A DNA stretch of 43,460 nucleotides from JAFALX01 sp050734185 (GTDB lineage Bacteria; Chloroflexota; Dormibacteria; Aeolococcales; Aeolococcaceae): the NCBI GenBank assembly GCA_050734185.1, contig JBOHUE010000189.1, positions 1 through 43,460 of the forward strand. Reading direction: 5' to 3'. Within the stretch, counting starts at the first letter, position 1. Every line of letters begins with the position of its first letter. Of the stretch, positions 1 through 8,859 are shown piece after piece. The notes under the pieces are model-generated. The model did not search any database. It saw only the letters and a list, made by a program, of their open reading frames with translations, and was not told the origin of the DNA. The translations under genes were made by a program, and so were the position numbers.

Positions 1-2579
1 ACCTCGAGCGCGCGCCGCGCGCCGTCGCGATCGCCACCAGCCGCCAGCGCCGCGCCGAGCAGCGCGCGGGTTCGCATCAGCTCGAGCCGGTACCCGCCCG
101 CGGCATACGCTTCACCCGCGGCTCGGAGCAGTCCTGCCGCCGCCTCGCCCTCATCGCGAGCCAGCGCCAGCCGTCCCTTGGCTCGCAGCAGGTGACCAGG
201 ATGCATCGCTGCGCGGGGGTGGGCCGCCACCGCGTCGAGCAGCGTTGCGGCATCGTCGACCCGCTCGCCGGCCAGCAGCGACTCCACAACGGTGTCGGTC
301 AGCACCATGCCGGCGAGCGCCCAGGGCTCAATCGCAAGCTCCGACGCCAGCTCCACCGCGGCGTCGAGCCTGCCCGTCGCCAGGTGCAATCGCAGCGTGA
401 CCCAGCCCTGTTCCAGCTTCTCCTGACGCTGCTGTGCGTGCCCGCGGGGTGGCACCAGCTCGGCCGCCGCATCGAGGTCGCCCAGCTCGGTGGCCACGAG
501 GCAGAGGACGGCCCTTCCCCACCCGGCTTGACCATCCATCCCAAAGCCGGTCGCCAGGTCCGCGCAGCGGCGCGCCTCGCGGGCCGCCTCGATGAGCTGT
601 GCCGACCAGAACGCCGCCCAGCTCTGGTAGTAGGGCAGCATCACGCGCACCCAGGGGTCGTCCGGGAGCGCCTTGAGGCGCTCCAACAGCGGCTGCAGCG
701 CGCCGACGCGGCCGTAGGTCTCGAGCACACTCAGCTCGTGAATAAGCACGCGAGCTTCGGTCGCAAGCAGCCCGCGGACGCGCGCCTCCTCGCGGCTGCG
801 ATCGAGCTGGGCGATCCCGGCGTCGAACCTCGCGCCGAGACACAGGGCGAGCCCGAGCCAGTCGGTCGCCGCGATGCGCTGCTCGACGGAGCCGCACTCG
901 TCGGCGACGACCACGGCGCGCTCCGCGAGCTCGGCCGCCTCGTCCGCCTCGAGCTCGAACGACCGCAAACCTGAGAGCCGGATGTACGCGAGCGCCAGGT
1001 CGTCGCTCGGCCCGTGCTCCTCGAGGGTGGTCCGCGCGAGCTCGAACTGCCGCGTCGCCTCCGCGTACTGCGAGCGGAGCCAGCAGCAGCGCCCGAGTGT
1101 CAGGCGGTGCCGTGCCGCCTGACGCATATCGCCCAGGTCCTCAAGCGCGGCGATGCCGGCCTCGAGGTGCAGCTGCGCCGTCACCACCTCGCCTGCCGCG
1201 TGTTCGGCCTCACCGAGGCGGCACTCCAGGCGCGCCCGCTGCAGTGGGTCGGTGGCGAAGCCCTGAGCCTGCGAGAAGAGCTCCGCGGCCTCGCGCGGCG
1301 CAAGCCGCCGCAGCGCGAGGTCTGCGGCGTCGGCGCAGGCGACCGCGGCGTCCTCGGTTCGTCCCGCCGCAATCAGATGGTGTGCGAGCTCCGCGGGGTC
1401 GTCGGCGCCCGTGGCTCGCAGCGCGTCGGCGGCGCGGCCGTGCAGGACGCGCCGGCGCGCCAGCATGACGTCGTTGTAGACGGCGTCGCGCACCAGCACG
1501 TGACGGAAGCGGTAGCCGTGCTCCCGGCTCCGGTCCTCTTCGATCAGCTGCATGCCTTCGCACTGCTCCAGCGCATCGATGACCGTTTCTGCAGGAAGTG
1601 ACACCATCGCCTGCAGCGTGGTGAACTCGAAGCTGCGGCCGAGAATCGCGGCACTGCGCAGCACGTCAAACTGCTCGCGCTCGAGGCGGGCGCTGCGGAC
1701 CAGGATGCCGTCGGTCAGGCTGCGCGGTGGCGGCAGGTCGGCAAGTCGCGCCGCCTCCCACCCCTGGCGGCCCACATCCACCATACCCCCCTCCTCGATC
1801 GCCTGGCGCAGCAGCTCCTCGACGGCGAAGGGAAGGCCGTCCGTGCGTTCGTGAAGGCGTCGCGCGATGTCCTTTGGCGTCTGGTCGGAGTCGAAGATCG
1901 CCGACGTCATCGCCGCCACGTCATCAATGCTCAACGCCTGCAGACGCACGACCTCGGCGGTCCGCTCCCATCGCTGCACCGTCGCGCGCAACGGGTGCTC
2001 GCGGTCGACGTCGACGTCGCGCAGCGTCATCACGAGCACGGTGCCGCACGCCTCCAACCGCCGCACCAGGTGTTCGAGGAGCTCCTGCGTAGCCCGGTCT
2101 GCCCAGTGGACGTCCTCGATCAGCAGCACAAGCCCGCCGTCGCCGGCGATGGCGCGGGCCAGGGCGACGAACGCCTCGAACAGGCGCAGCGTGTCCAGGG
2201 ACGTCCCCGTGGCGTCGAAGTGCTCGTCGCCGCGGAGCTGCGGCATCACGCGCGTGAGCGGTTGCAGCTCGTCGGCGAGCGTCGCGTGCACCTGCGCGCG
2301 AACGTCCGGGTCCGCAAGGTGCGCTCCGAACGCGTCGACCAGCGGCCGGTAGGGCAGCGCGAGCTCGGACTCGGAGCACTCGCCGTGAAGCGTGCGCATG
2401 CGGAGCGAGCGCGCGCGCTGCATCACCTCGGCGGCGAGCCGGCTCTTGCCCGCCCCCGCGTCGCCGGTGATCAGTGCAACGCGGCTCTCGCCCCGCACGG
2501 CGGCCAGCAGCGTTGCCTCCAGCCGTGCCAGCTCACGGTCGCGACCGACCATGACCGGGCTCCGGATCTGCGTGAGCAC
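1..2579 (-). CDS. AAA-ATPase/TPR transcriptional regulator (LAL/MalT-like), C-terminus outside window
   Basis: This frame is open without a stop from a GTG at 2579 to the left edge (859 codons). The GTG follows a good ribosome site (AGGGGAG). An N-terminal AAA_16-type ATPase has Walker A GDAGAGKS at residues 39-46 and Walker B LVLLIEDVHWAD near residues 150-161. The rest is a long Ala/Leu/Arg-rich helical region, roughly residues 350-859, that looks like TPR repeats. This architecture is that of LAL regulators, where ATP and ligand binding gate a C-terminal LuxR helix-turn-helix; that domain would lie left of position 1, so a DNA-binding role is inferred. A cyclase-associated ATPase of the same build is the alternative. 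Ligand unknown. It is transcribed away from the zinc-motif gene at 2676. Confidence 0.8.
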   Translation of the reverse strand, partial: MLTQIRSPVMVGRDRELARLEATLLAAVRGESRVALITGDAGAGKSRLAAEVMQRARSLRMRTLHGECSESELALPYRPLVDAFGAHLADPDVRAQVHATLADELQPLTRVMPQLRGDEHFDATGTSLDTLRLFEAFVALARAIAGDGGLVLLIEDVHWADRATQELLEHLVRRLEACGTVLVMTLRDVDVDREHPLRATVQRWERTAEVVRLQALSIDDVAAMTSAIFDSDQTPKDIARRLHERTDGLPFAVEELLRQAIEEGGMVDVGRQGWEAARLADLPPPRSLTDGILVRSARLEREQFDVLRSAAILGRSFEFTTLQAMVSLPAETVIDALEQCEGMQLIEEDRSREHGYRFRHVLVRDAVYNDVMLARRRVLHGRAADALRATGADDPAELAHHLIAAGRTEDAAVACADAADLALRRLAPREAAELFSQAQGFATDPLQRARLECRLGEAEHAAGEVVTAQLHLEAGIAALEDLGDMRQAARHRLTLGRCCWLRSQYAEATRQFELARTTLEEHGPSDDLALAYIRLSGLRSFELEADEAAELAERAVVVADECGSVEQRIAATDWLGLALCLGARFDAGIAQLDRSREEARVRGLLATEARVLIHELSVLETYGRVGALQPLLERLKALPDDPWVRVMLPYYQSWAAFWSAQLIEAAREARRCADLATGFGMDGQAGWGRAVLCLVATELGDLDAAAELVPPRGHAQQRQEKLEQGWVTLRLHLATGRLDAAVELASELAIEPWALAGMVLTDTVVESLLAGERVDDAATLLDAVAAHPRAAMHPGHLLRAKGRLALARDEGEAAAGLLRAAGEAYAAGGYRLELMRTRALLGAALAAGGDRDGARRALE

Positions 2580-2675
2580 TGACGTCTTCTCCCCTGCTGG
2601 CACCGATGATGTCACTGCACCGAAGTCGGTGGCACTATGCGCACCAACAGCAACACCCTGTCAGGAGGGACAACC

Positions 2676-2858
2676 ATGGCGAAGGGCGATTTGGTGTCGT
2701 GCGGCCGCGGACACGCCGGGCTCACGCGGTGCCCGAGCTGTGACGGCACCGGGCACGTGAAGTCCGACGAGAAGGATTCGAAGGGCGCGGGTCAGCACTG
2801 CGCGTCGTGTCAGGGATCCGGGCTCCTGCAGCCGCACCCGCTCTCCTGCACGGGCTAG
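2676..2858 (+). CDS. small protein with DnaJ-type CxxCxGxG zinc motifs
   Basis: A 60-residue protein. The ATG at 2676 has a strong ribosome site (GGAGGG ending 6 nt upstream); an earlier in-frame ATG at 2637 lacks one. It carries two CxxCxGxG motifs, CPSCDGTG and CASCQGSG, about 20 residues apart, plus a further Cys and His near the N-terminus. Paired CxxCxGxG motifs are the zinc-binding unit of DnaJ and occur alone in small proteins. No J-domain is present, so this is not a DnaJ. Zinc binding is likely; the partner or substrate is unknown. It sits divergently from the LAL regulator and 19 bases before ppc, with which it could be cotranscribed. Confidence 0.75.
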   Translation: MAKGDLVSCGRGHAGLTRCPSCDGTGHVKSDEKDSKGAGQHCASCQGSGLLQPHPLSCTG

Positions 2859-2877
2859 GCCACAGAATGCTTGCACC

Positions 2878-5751
2878 GTGCTGCAAGCAGTCCATCCCGC
2901 GCACCAACGCGCCGCCGAGGCGGCCGACCGCCGCCTGGCGGGGCACATCCGCCTGCTCGAGGGTCTGCTCCGCGACGCCCTGATCCAGCAGGAGGGCAGG
3001 GGGCTGCTCGAGCTCGAGGAGGACGTCCGGGCCAAGACCGGGCTGCTTCGCGAGCGTCACGACGAGCAGGTGAGCCGCGACCTCGACCAGCAGCTGCGCG
3101 GCATCGACGTCGGTACCGCGACGCGGCTGATCCGTGCGTTCACCCTGTACTTCCAGCTGGTCAACCTGGCCGAGCTCGAGCACCGCGTGCATCTCTTCCG
3201 TTCGATGCAGGCGCTCGGCGGCAACGACGCACCGGCGGCGGGCACGTTCCACGATCTCTTCCGTCGCGCCGCGACCATCGAAGGCGGGCGCGAGAGCCTC
3301 GCGGCCGCGTTCGCCGAGCTCGACGTCGTCCCCGTCGTGACGGCCCACCCCACCGAAGCGGCCCGCCGGTCCGTCCTCGACCACATCACGGGTGTGGCCA
3401 TGGCGCTCGACGCGCTGGACGCGCAGCGCGAAGGCACACCCGGGCATGCGGATCTCGTGGGTGCGATGCGCGAGCGCATCGAGCTCCTGTGGCAGACCGA
3501 GGAGCTGCGCCTGACGCGACCGACGGTGCTGGACGAGGCGCGCAACGTCCGCCAGCACCTCGACCTGCTGCTCGACGTACTCCCCGCAATACACGCGGAG
3601 CTGGAGCGCCGCTGGGGTGAGGTGTTCGCAGAGCCCCCACCGTCGTGGCGGGCGGTGCTGCGCCTCGGCTCGTGGGCCGGCGGCGACCAGGACGGCAACC
3701 CACATACGCGGTCCGGCAGCCTGCGCGACGCGCTCCGCGCGCAGCAGCAGCACATGCTCACCCACTATCGCGACTCCGTTTGGGCCATTTCTGGCAAGTA
3801 CAGTCAGTCGACGCGCTGGACGGGTCGCGACCCCGAGCTCGAGGCGTCCGTCGACGCGGACGAGACGGCGATGCCACAGGCGACGCAGGCGATGAGCGCG
3901 CGCTCCGGCGACGAGCTGTACCGGCGCAAGCTCGGTTTCATCCATCGGCGACTCTGGGACAGCCTCAGCAAGCTCGAGGGACGGCTTGCCGAGCGGCCCT
4001 ACACGTCGGCAGATGAGCTCCGCGCCGACCTCGATGTCGTCGACCGTGCTCTGCGCCGCCAGCGCGGCCAGCAGTTCGCGGATCGTGAGCTGCAGACGCT
4101 GCGCCGCCAGGTGGCGATGTTCGACTTCTGCGGCTACGCGATCGACGTGCGCCAGCACGCCTCGCGACTGCGCCAGGTCGCGTCCGTGATCCTGCGAACG
4201 TGCGGCCAGCTCGAGGGAACGCTCGACGACCTCGACGAAGAAACCGCCATATCGCTGCTGGCGCAGGCGATGCGGCAGCGCGGCCCGCACATCGGCACGC
4301 TGCAGCTCGACGGCGACGACCGCGACCTCCTCGACACGCTCGTCGAGATGGGCCGCGCCCAGCGTGCGGTATCGCCGCGGGCGTCGGAGGAGCTGATCAT
4401 CTCGATGAGCAGCTCGCCGGTGGACGTCATGGCCGCACTGTGGCTTGCGTCGCTGGTGGGCCTCGTGTCGTGGTCCTTTGGCGGCGTGGTCGAGAGCCGC
4501 ATCGACCTCGTGCCGCTGGTCGAGACCATCAGCGATCTGCGCGGCGCTGCCGGCATGCTGCGCCGCCTGCTGGAACAACCCGAGTACGCCGGGCAGGTGC
4601 GCGCGCGCGGCGGCGTGCAGGAGGTCATGCTCGGCTACAGCGACAGCGCCAAAGACGGCGGCTACCTCGCTGCACAGTGGTCGCTCTACGTCGCGCACCG
4701 CGAGCTCGCACGTGTCTGCGACGACCACGGCGTGCGGCTTCGGCTCTTCCACGGCCGGGGCGGCTCGGTGTCCCGCGGCGGCGGGCCGACTCACGAGGCG
4801 CTGCTGGCACAGCCCCCGGGAACCGTGCGCGGCCGCGTGCGCCTGACGGAGCAGGGCGAGGTGCTGCACTACCGCTATTCGCGCGGCGAGGTGGCGCAGC
4901 ACCACCTGGAGCTGGTCACCGCCGCCGTGTGGGAGGCGAGCTCGCTGCAAGGACCGCTGCCCGCGGAGCTCGAGTGCCGCTGGGAGGCGGCGATGGCCCG
5001 GATCGCAGCGGACAGCTATGGACGTTACAGCAGGTTCGTGTACAGCGACGACTTCGCGCGCTTCTTCGTCGAGGTCACTCCCGTCGCCGAGCTGGCGCTG
5101 CTGAACATCGGCTCGCGCCCTGCGGCACGGTCGGGTTCTGTGCGCATCGACGACCTGCGGGCCATCCCCTGGGTGTTCGCGTGGACGCAGACTCGGTTGA
5201 TGTTGCCGTCCTGGTACGGCGTCGGCGGCTCGCTCCACGCCTTTGTCGATGACCAGGACGTTGTGGTCGGCAATGACCACAACGCACCGCCCTCGGCCGG
5301 CAGCGACGGGCAGCTTCCCCCGGCCGGACAGGCGCGCTGGGACCTGCTCCACGAGATGTACCAGCGGTGGCCCTTCTTCCGGGCGCTGGTGGGCAACCTC
5401 GAGATGGTGCTGGCCAAGACCGACCTCGGAGTCGCCGGCCGCTACGCCGAGCTGGTGCGCGACCCGGACCTGCGTGCGCGGATGTGGGATGAGGTCACAG
5501 ACGAGCACCGGCGAACCGTCAGCGCGCTCCTTCACGTGACGCGCAAAGAGGACCTGCTCGCCGATCAACCGCAGCTGAAGGAGACGTTGCGCCTGCGCGA
5601 TCCCCACATCGATCCACTCTCTGTGCTGCAGGCACAGATGCTGGCTCGGTACCGCGAGCTGCCGGCCGATGACGAGTCGCGACCCGCGCTGCTCGAGGTC
5701 ATCCTGCGCACCGTCAACGGCATCGCAGCGGGGTTGCAGAACACCGGCTGA
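2878..5751 (+). CDS. ppc: phosphoenolpyruvate carboxylase
   Basis: This cytoplasmic enzyme carboxylates PEP with bicarbonate to oxaloacetate, replenishing the TCA cycle. The 957 residues are full length for the bacterial family. Motifs appear in the expected order: TAHPTEAARR with the catalytic His (near residue 160), GSWAGGDQDGNP, GYSDSAKDGGY, the glycine-rich loop FHGRGGSVSRGGGP, LRAIPWVFAWTQ, and the C-terminal QNTG that helps form the allosteric and active-site region. The start is the GTG at 2878; it has no clear Shine-Dalgarno, but a CAGAAT hexamer ends 9 nt upstream, so a leaderless start is possible. The N-terminal helix-rich segment begins directly there. The neighbour upstream is the small zinc-motif gene. 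Confidence 0.97.
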   Translation: MLQAVHPAHQRAAEAADRRLAGHIRLLEGLLRDALIQQEGRGLLELEEDVRAKTGLLRERHDEQVSRDLDQQLRGIDVGTATRLIRAFTLYFQLVNLAELEHRVHLFRSMQALGGNDAPAAGTFHDLFRRAATIEGGRESLAAAFAELDVVPVVTAHPTEAARRSVLDHITGVAMALDALDAQREGTPGHADLVGAMRERIELLWQTEELRLTRPTVLDEARNVRQHLDLLLDVLPAIHAELERRWGEVFAEPPPSWRAVLRLGSWAGGDQDGNPHTRSGSLRDALRAQQQHMLTHYRDSVWAISGKYSQSTRWTGRDPELEASVDADETAMPQATQAMSARSGDELYRRKLGFIHRRLWDSLSKLEGRLAERPYTSADELRADLDVVDRALRRQRGQQFADRELQTLRRQVAMFDFCGYAIDVRQHASRLRQVASVILRTCGQLEGTLDDLDEETAISLLAQAMRQRGPHIGTLQLDGDDRDLLDTLVEMGRAQRAVSPRASEELIISMSSSPVDVMAALWLASLVGLVSWSFGGVVESRIDLVPLVETISDLRGAAGMLRRLLEQPEYAGQVRARGGVQEVMLGYSDSAKDGGYLAAQWSLYVAHRELARVCDDHGVRLRLFHGRGGSVSRGGGPTHEALLAQPPGTVRGRVRLTEQGEVLHYRYSRGEVAQHHLELVTAAVWEASSLQGPLPAELECRWEAAMARIAADSYGRYSRFVYSDDFARFFVEVTPVAELALLNIGSRPAARSGSVRIDDLRAIPWVFAWTQTRLMLPSWYGVGGSLHAFVDDQDVVVGNDHNAPPSAGSDGQLPPAGQARWDLLHEMYQRWPFFRALVGNLEMVLAKTDLGVAGRYAELVRDPDLRARMWDEVTDEHRRTVSALLHVTRKEDLLADQPQLKETLRLRDPHIDPLSVLQAQMLARYRELPADDESRPALLEVILRTVNGIAAGLQNTG

Positions 5752-5782
5752 GACCGCTCGATTCGCACGGTTTTTGGTGTGC

Positions 5783-5788
5783 GATACT
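5783..5788 (+). promoter_or_regulatory. putative -10 box (GATACT) of the cyclase gene
   Basis: GATACT ends 7 nt before the ATG at 5796, and no Shine-Dalgarno lies between. That spacing puts transcription start on or next to the start codon, so a leaderless mRNA is predicted. No convincing -35 is seen. Confidence 0.4.
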
Positions 5789-5795
5789 CGCGGCG

Positions 5796-7046
5796 ATGGA
5801 GGGGCGACTGCTTCAGCTGGGGCGCCCGGTGCCGCCTGAGACGCAGCGATTGGTGCTGCTCTTCGCCGGGCTGCTCACCGTGTTCGGCTCCATCAGCGGC
5901 GGCGCGCTCGACCTCTTCGCCACCGATCTGGTGCGGTATCCCGTCGCCCTCGGCGTGGTGGCCGCGATCGGATGTGCGCTCGGGATCACCATGCTCACGC
6001 TGCACCTCACGCACGCGTCCCTGTTGCAGCGCCACTTCACGCTGATCGCGTACACGCTGCAGCTCGCGACGCCCGCGCTCATCTCCGCAGCGCAGTACTC
6101 GATCGGACCGCGGACGATCCTGCCCTTTCTGCTCTACGTCGAGGTGACCATCTTCAGCTTCTACCTCATGCCAACGGTGGTCGCGTACGCGGTCATCGCG
6201 ATGATTGGGGTCGAGCTCGGTGTCGTGCTCATCATCCAGCCGGGCTACCCCTCGCCCGTGGCGCAGTGGGCGTTCCTGCTGGGCACGGTCATCGCCGTCG
6301 GCGCAACGTTCGGCGGCCTGCTTGCCCGGGCGCTCGTCGAGGTTGGGCGCTTCAACCGCCTGCGGCGCTTCCTCCCCGACCAGGTCGCAACCGCGCTGCT
6401 CGACTCGGGGAGCGAGGAGATGCTCGCCCCGCACCGACGCGAGATCGCCGTCCTGTTCTGCGACCTGCGCGGTTTCACCCGCTTCGCCTCCGACGCCGCA
6501 CCCGAGGAGGTGGTGGACCTGCTCGGCGAGTACTACCGCACCGTGGCCGAACCGCTGCAGGAGGCGCGTGCCACGGTCGGGGCCCTCGCCGGCGACGGTC
6601 TGATGGCGTACTTCAACGACCCCGTACCGTGCCCCGATCCCGCGGCCACCGCCGTGCGTGTGGCGCTCGTTATGCGCGACGACCTGGGGCGGCTCCGTGA
6701 GGAATGGGAGCACAAGGGGTTCCACCTCGGAGTCGGCATCGGCATCGCGTACGGCTACGCGACGCTGGGAACGATCGGCTTGGAGTCGCGCGGCGACTAC
6801 ACGGCGCTCGGGCCCGTGGTCAACCTCGCCTCGCGACTCTGCGACGAGGCACAGCACGGTGAGATCCTGATCGACCAGCGCGCGTATGCGGCAACTCGTC
6901 GCGTCGTCGAGTGCGAGACGTCGCGATTGGTCGAGCTCAAGGGCTACAGCGAAAGCGTGACGGCCCACGTGGTATCCGGGCTAACCCGCGATCACGCCGA
7001 CGACCAATCCCCACTGGTGGAGCTCGCCCCGCAGCAGTCAGCCTGA
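5796..7046 (+). CDS. membrane-bound class III adenylate/guanylate cyclase
   Basis: A 416-residue protein. Residues 18-180 hold about six hydrophobic segments, and residues 213-375 a class III cyclase domain. Metal-binding aspartates are D223 (FCDLRGF) and D267 (AGDGLMAYF). Transition-state residues N343 and R347 lie in VVNLASRL. The residue where adenine-selecting lysine normally sits (three before the G of GD) is Ala263, so the product may be cAMP, cGMP or neither. It resembles the mycobacterial-type group with a FNDPVPCPDPA segment after the second Asp. The membrane region probably senses or anchors. It ends 11 bases from the convergent permease gene. No phosphodiesterase or CRP-type regulator is nearby. 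Confidence 0.9.
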   Translation: MEGRLLQLGRPVPPETQRLVLLFAGLLTVFGSISGGALDLFATDLVRYPVALGVVAAIGCALGITMLTLHLTHASLLQRHFTLIAYTLQLATPALISAAQYSIGPRTILPFLLYVEVTIFSFYLMPTVVAYAVIAMIGVELGVVLIIQPGYPSPVAQWAFLLGTVIAVGATFGGLLARALVEVGRFNRLRRFLPDQVATALLDSGSEEMLAPHRREIAVLFCDLRGFTRFASDAAPEEVVDLLGEYYRTVAEPLQEARATVGALAGDGLMAYFNDPVPCPDPAATAVRVALVMRDDLGRLREEWEHKGFHLGVGIGIAYGYATLGTIGLESRGDYTALGPVVNLASRLCDEAQHGEILIDQRAYAATRRVVECETSRLVELKGYSESVTAHVVSGLTRDHADDQSPLVELAPQQSA

Positions 7047-7057
7047 GCGCTGCGCCG

Positions 7058-7960
7058 TCAGGCGGGCGGCGTGGCCAGGCGCAGGGGCGACCGCATGTGT
7101 ATGCCTGTGTGGGCGCCGCGCGCGATGAGGTAGCCGGCGAACACCAGCCCGGTCACGAACACACTCGGCGGGATGTCGATCCAGTACGCGACGCCGAGAC
7201 CGACCCACATGTAGACGACGCTCAGCGTGACCGACAGCGCGATGGCGCGCGGCGGCCGTGTCGACACCAGCGTCGCCGTCGCCGCCGGCCCGACGAGAAT
7301 CGCGAACGTGAGCAGCACGCCCACGATCGGCGTGGCCACCGACGTGCTCACGGCAAGCACGAAGAGCAGCAGCACCGACATCAAGCCGACGCGGATGCCG
7401 CGCGCTTCGGCGATCTCCTCGTCCAGCGACGCAAAGAGCAGCGGGCGGTAGATGGCGCCGATCGCGACGACGATGACCACCGCGGCGATCACCGTGATCA
7501 GCACCTCGCTCGCGCTGATGCCGAGCACGTCGCCGACGAGCACCGGCACAGCCTCGGGCGCGTGCGAGAGGGCAAGAAAGAGCAGCCCGAGCCCAAGCGC
7601 TGACGTGAGCACGATGCCGGTGACGACATCGCGGCCCTGCGGGCGCTTGCCCCAGGTGCCGATCACCGCAGCACCGATGCCGTTGATCAGCAACAGCCCG
7701 TAGAGTGGGTTGACCGAGGCGGCGAGCGCGCCCGTGGCGCCGGCGAACCCGATCTGGGTCAGCGTGTGCGCCGCGAAGCTGAGGCCCCGCAGGACCACGA
7801 AGTATCCGACAACTCCGGCCGCAACAGCGGCGGCCGTCCCGGCGATGTAAGCGTTGCGCATGAACTCGAACTGGAACAGCGTCTGCAGGTCGTCGATCGG
7901 GTTCAGCGAGAACGGGACTCCGCTGGTGAGCGGCGCCGCGGTCGCGAGCATCGCGTTCAT
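7058..7960 (-). CDS. metal ABC transporter permease, second of two (ZnuB/TroD-like)
   Basis: A 300-residue ABC-3 family permease with eight to nine hydrophobic segments; it forms the membrane channel of a Mn/Zn/Fe importer. Family landmarks include VVLRGLSFAAHTLTQIGFAGA near the N-terminus and LLFASLDEEIAEARGI in the cytoplasmic coupling region. The start is the ATG at 7960, which overlaps the stop of the upstream permease as ATGA, implying translational coupling. It is last in the operon and convergent with the cyclase. It resembles the first permease throughout, as expected for an ancient duplication, so the two may form a heterodimer as TroC/TroD do. Confidence 0.92.
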   Translation of the reverse strand: MNAMLATAAPLTSGVPFSLNPIDDLQTLFQFEFMRNAYIAGTAAAVAAGVVGYFVVLRGLSFAAHTLTQIGFAGATGALAASVNPLYGLLLINGIGAAVIGTWGKRPQGRDVVTGIVLTSALGLGLLFLALSHAPEAVPVLVGDVLGISASEVLITVIAAVVIVVAIGAIYRPLLFASLDEEIAEARGIRVGLMSVLLLFVLAVSTSVATPIVGVLLTFAILVGPAATATLVSTRPPRAIALSVTLSVVYMWVGLGVAYWIDIPPSVFVTGLVFAGYLIARGAHTGIHMRSPLRLATPPA

Positions 7961-8853
7961 GCCGCCGCCGCCGCTGGGCGCTGCGGTCGCCGTCGCAACA
8001 CCGCCGGCAGGGACGTCCGCCCGCCGGAGAGGCGGCTGGCCGCGTACGTGAGCGCTGCCAGCGACGTGACGAAGAAGCTCACCGGATACGGCAGCCAGTA
8101 CGCGAGCACGAGCCCGGCCCACATGATCAGCAGGCCGAACACCATCGCGATCACGACCGCAACACCCGGACGCGCGGTGAGGCGCTGCGCCGACGCGGCA
8201 GGCGCGACGATGAGCGACACGGCGAGCAGAGCGCCGATGACCTGCGTCGCCGCCGACGCAGCGAGCGCCAGGATGAGCAGGAACGCGATGCTCAGTGCGC
8301 GCACGGGCACGCCGCGCGATTCCGCCACCTCCTCATCGAGGGTGGCGAACAGCAGGGGGCGGAAGATCGCGAACATCCCTGCCACCGCGACGCCGCCTGC
8401 GATCCCGAGGACGAGGAGATCGCGTCCCGACAACGCGAGGATGTCACCGAACAGCAGCGCGTAGGTCTGGTTCGAGTAGCCGGAGGACAGACGCAGGAAC
8501 AGGACGCCGAGGGCGAGCGCACCGACGAGGATCATGCCCGTGACCACGTCGCGTCCCTGCAGCTGGTCGCGCAGCGCGCCGATGCCCGCGGCGGTGAGCA
8601 GCGTCAGCGTCAGGAGGCCGGCAATCGGCGAGACGCCGAGCAGCACTGCGCCGGACGCGCCCGCAAAGCCGACGTGCGTCAGCGCGTCGGCGGCGAACGT
8701 CAGACCACGCAGCACGACGAACGTGCCCACCAGGCTGCACACGACAGCGGCGATCGTCCCCGCGATCAGCGCCGAGCGCATGAACTCCTCGCTGGTGAGC
8801 GCCTGCCAGTCGGTCACCGGGTTCCACGAGAACGCGGCAGCTGCAGTGATCAC
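7957..8853 (-). CDS. metal ABC transporter permease, first of two (ZnuB/TroC-like)
   Basis: A 298-residue ABC-3 permease with multiple transmembrane segments. It shares the paralogous landmarks of the next gene (VVLRGLTFAADALTHVGFAGA, LLFATLDEEVAESRGV). The C-terminal tail is Arg/Pro/Ala rich and cytoplasmic. The start is a GTG at 8853, 6 bases after the ATPase stop. It is the third gene of the operon (lipoprotein, ATPase, permease, permease). Two permease genes are typical of SitABCD, YfeABCD and TroABCD manganese/iron importers; most ZnuABC systems have one. Confidence 0.92.
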   Translation of the reverse strand: MITAAAAFSWNPVTDWQALTSEEFMRSALIAGTIAAVVCSLVGTFVVLRGLTFAADALTHVGFAGASGAVLLGVSPIAGLLTLTLLTAAGIGALRDQLQGRDVVTGMILVGALALGVLFLRLSSGYSNQTYALLFGDILALSGRDLLVLGIAGGVAVAGMFAIFRPLLFATLDEEVAESRGVPVRALSIAFLLILALAASAATQVIGALLAVSLIVAPAASAQRLTARPGVAVVIAMVFGLLIMWAGLVLAYWLPYPVSFFVTSLAALTYAASRLSGGRTSLPAVLRRRPQRPAAAAA

Positions 8854-8859
8854 CGCCCG

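Noticed and set aside
192..2582. Several plus-strand open frames of 80-260 codons at the left end
   Set aside because: They are opposite the continuous minus-strand regulator, whose Walker motifs fix the coding strand.
2722..5607. Open frame of 961 codons antisense to ppc
   Set aside because: It mirrors the ppc codons in very GC-rich DNA, is full of Arg/His/Val/Ala and has no domain; the plus-strand PEP carboxylase is unmistakable.
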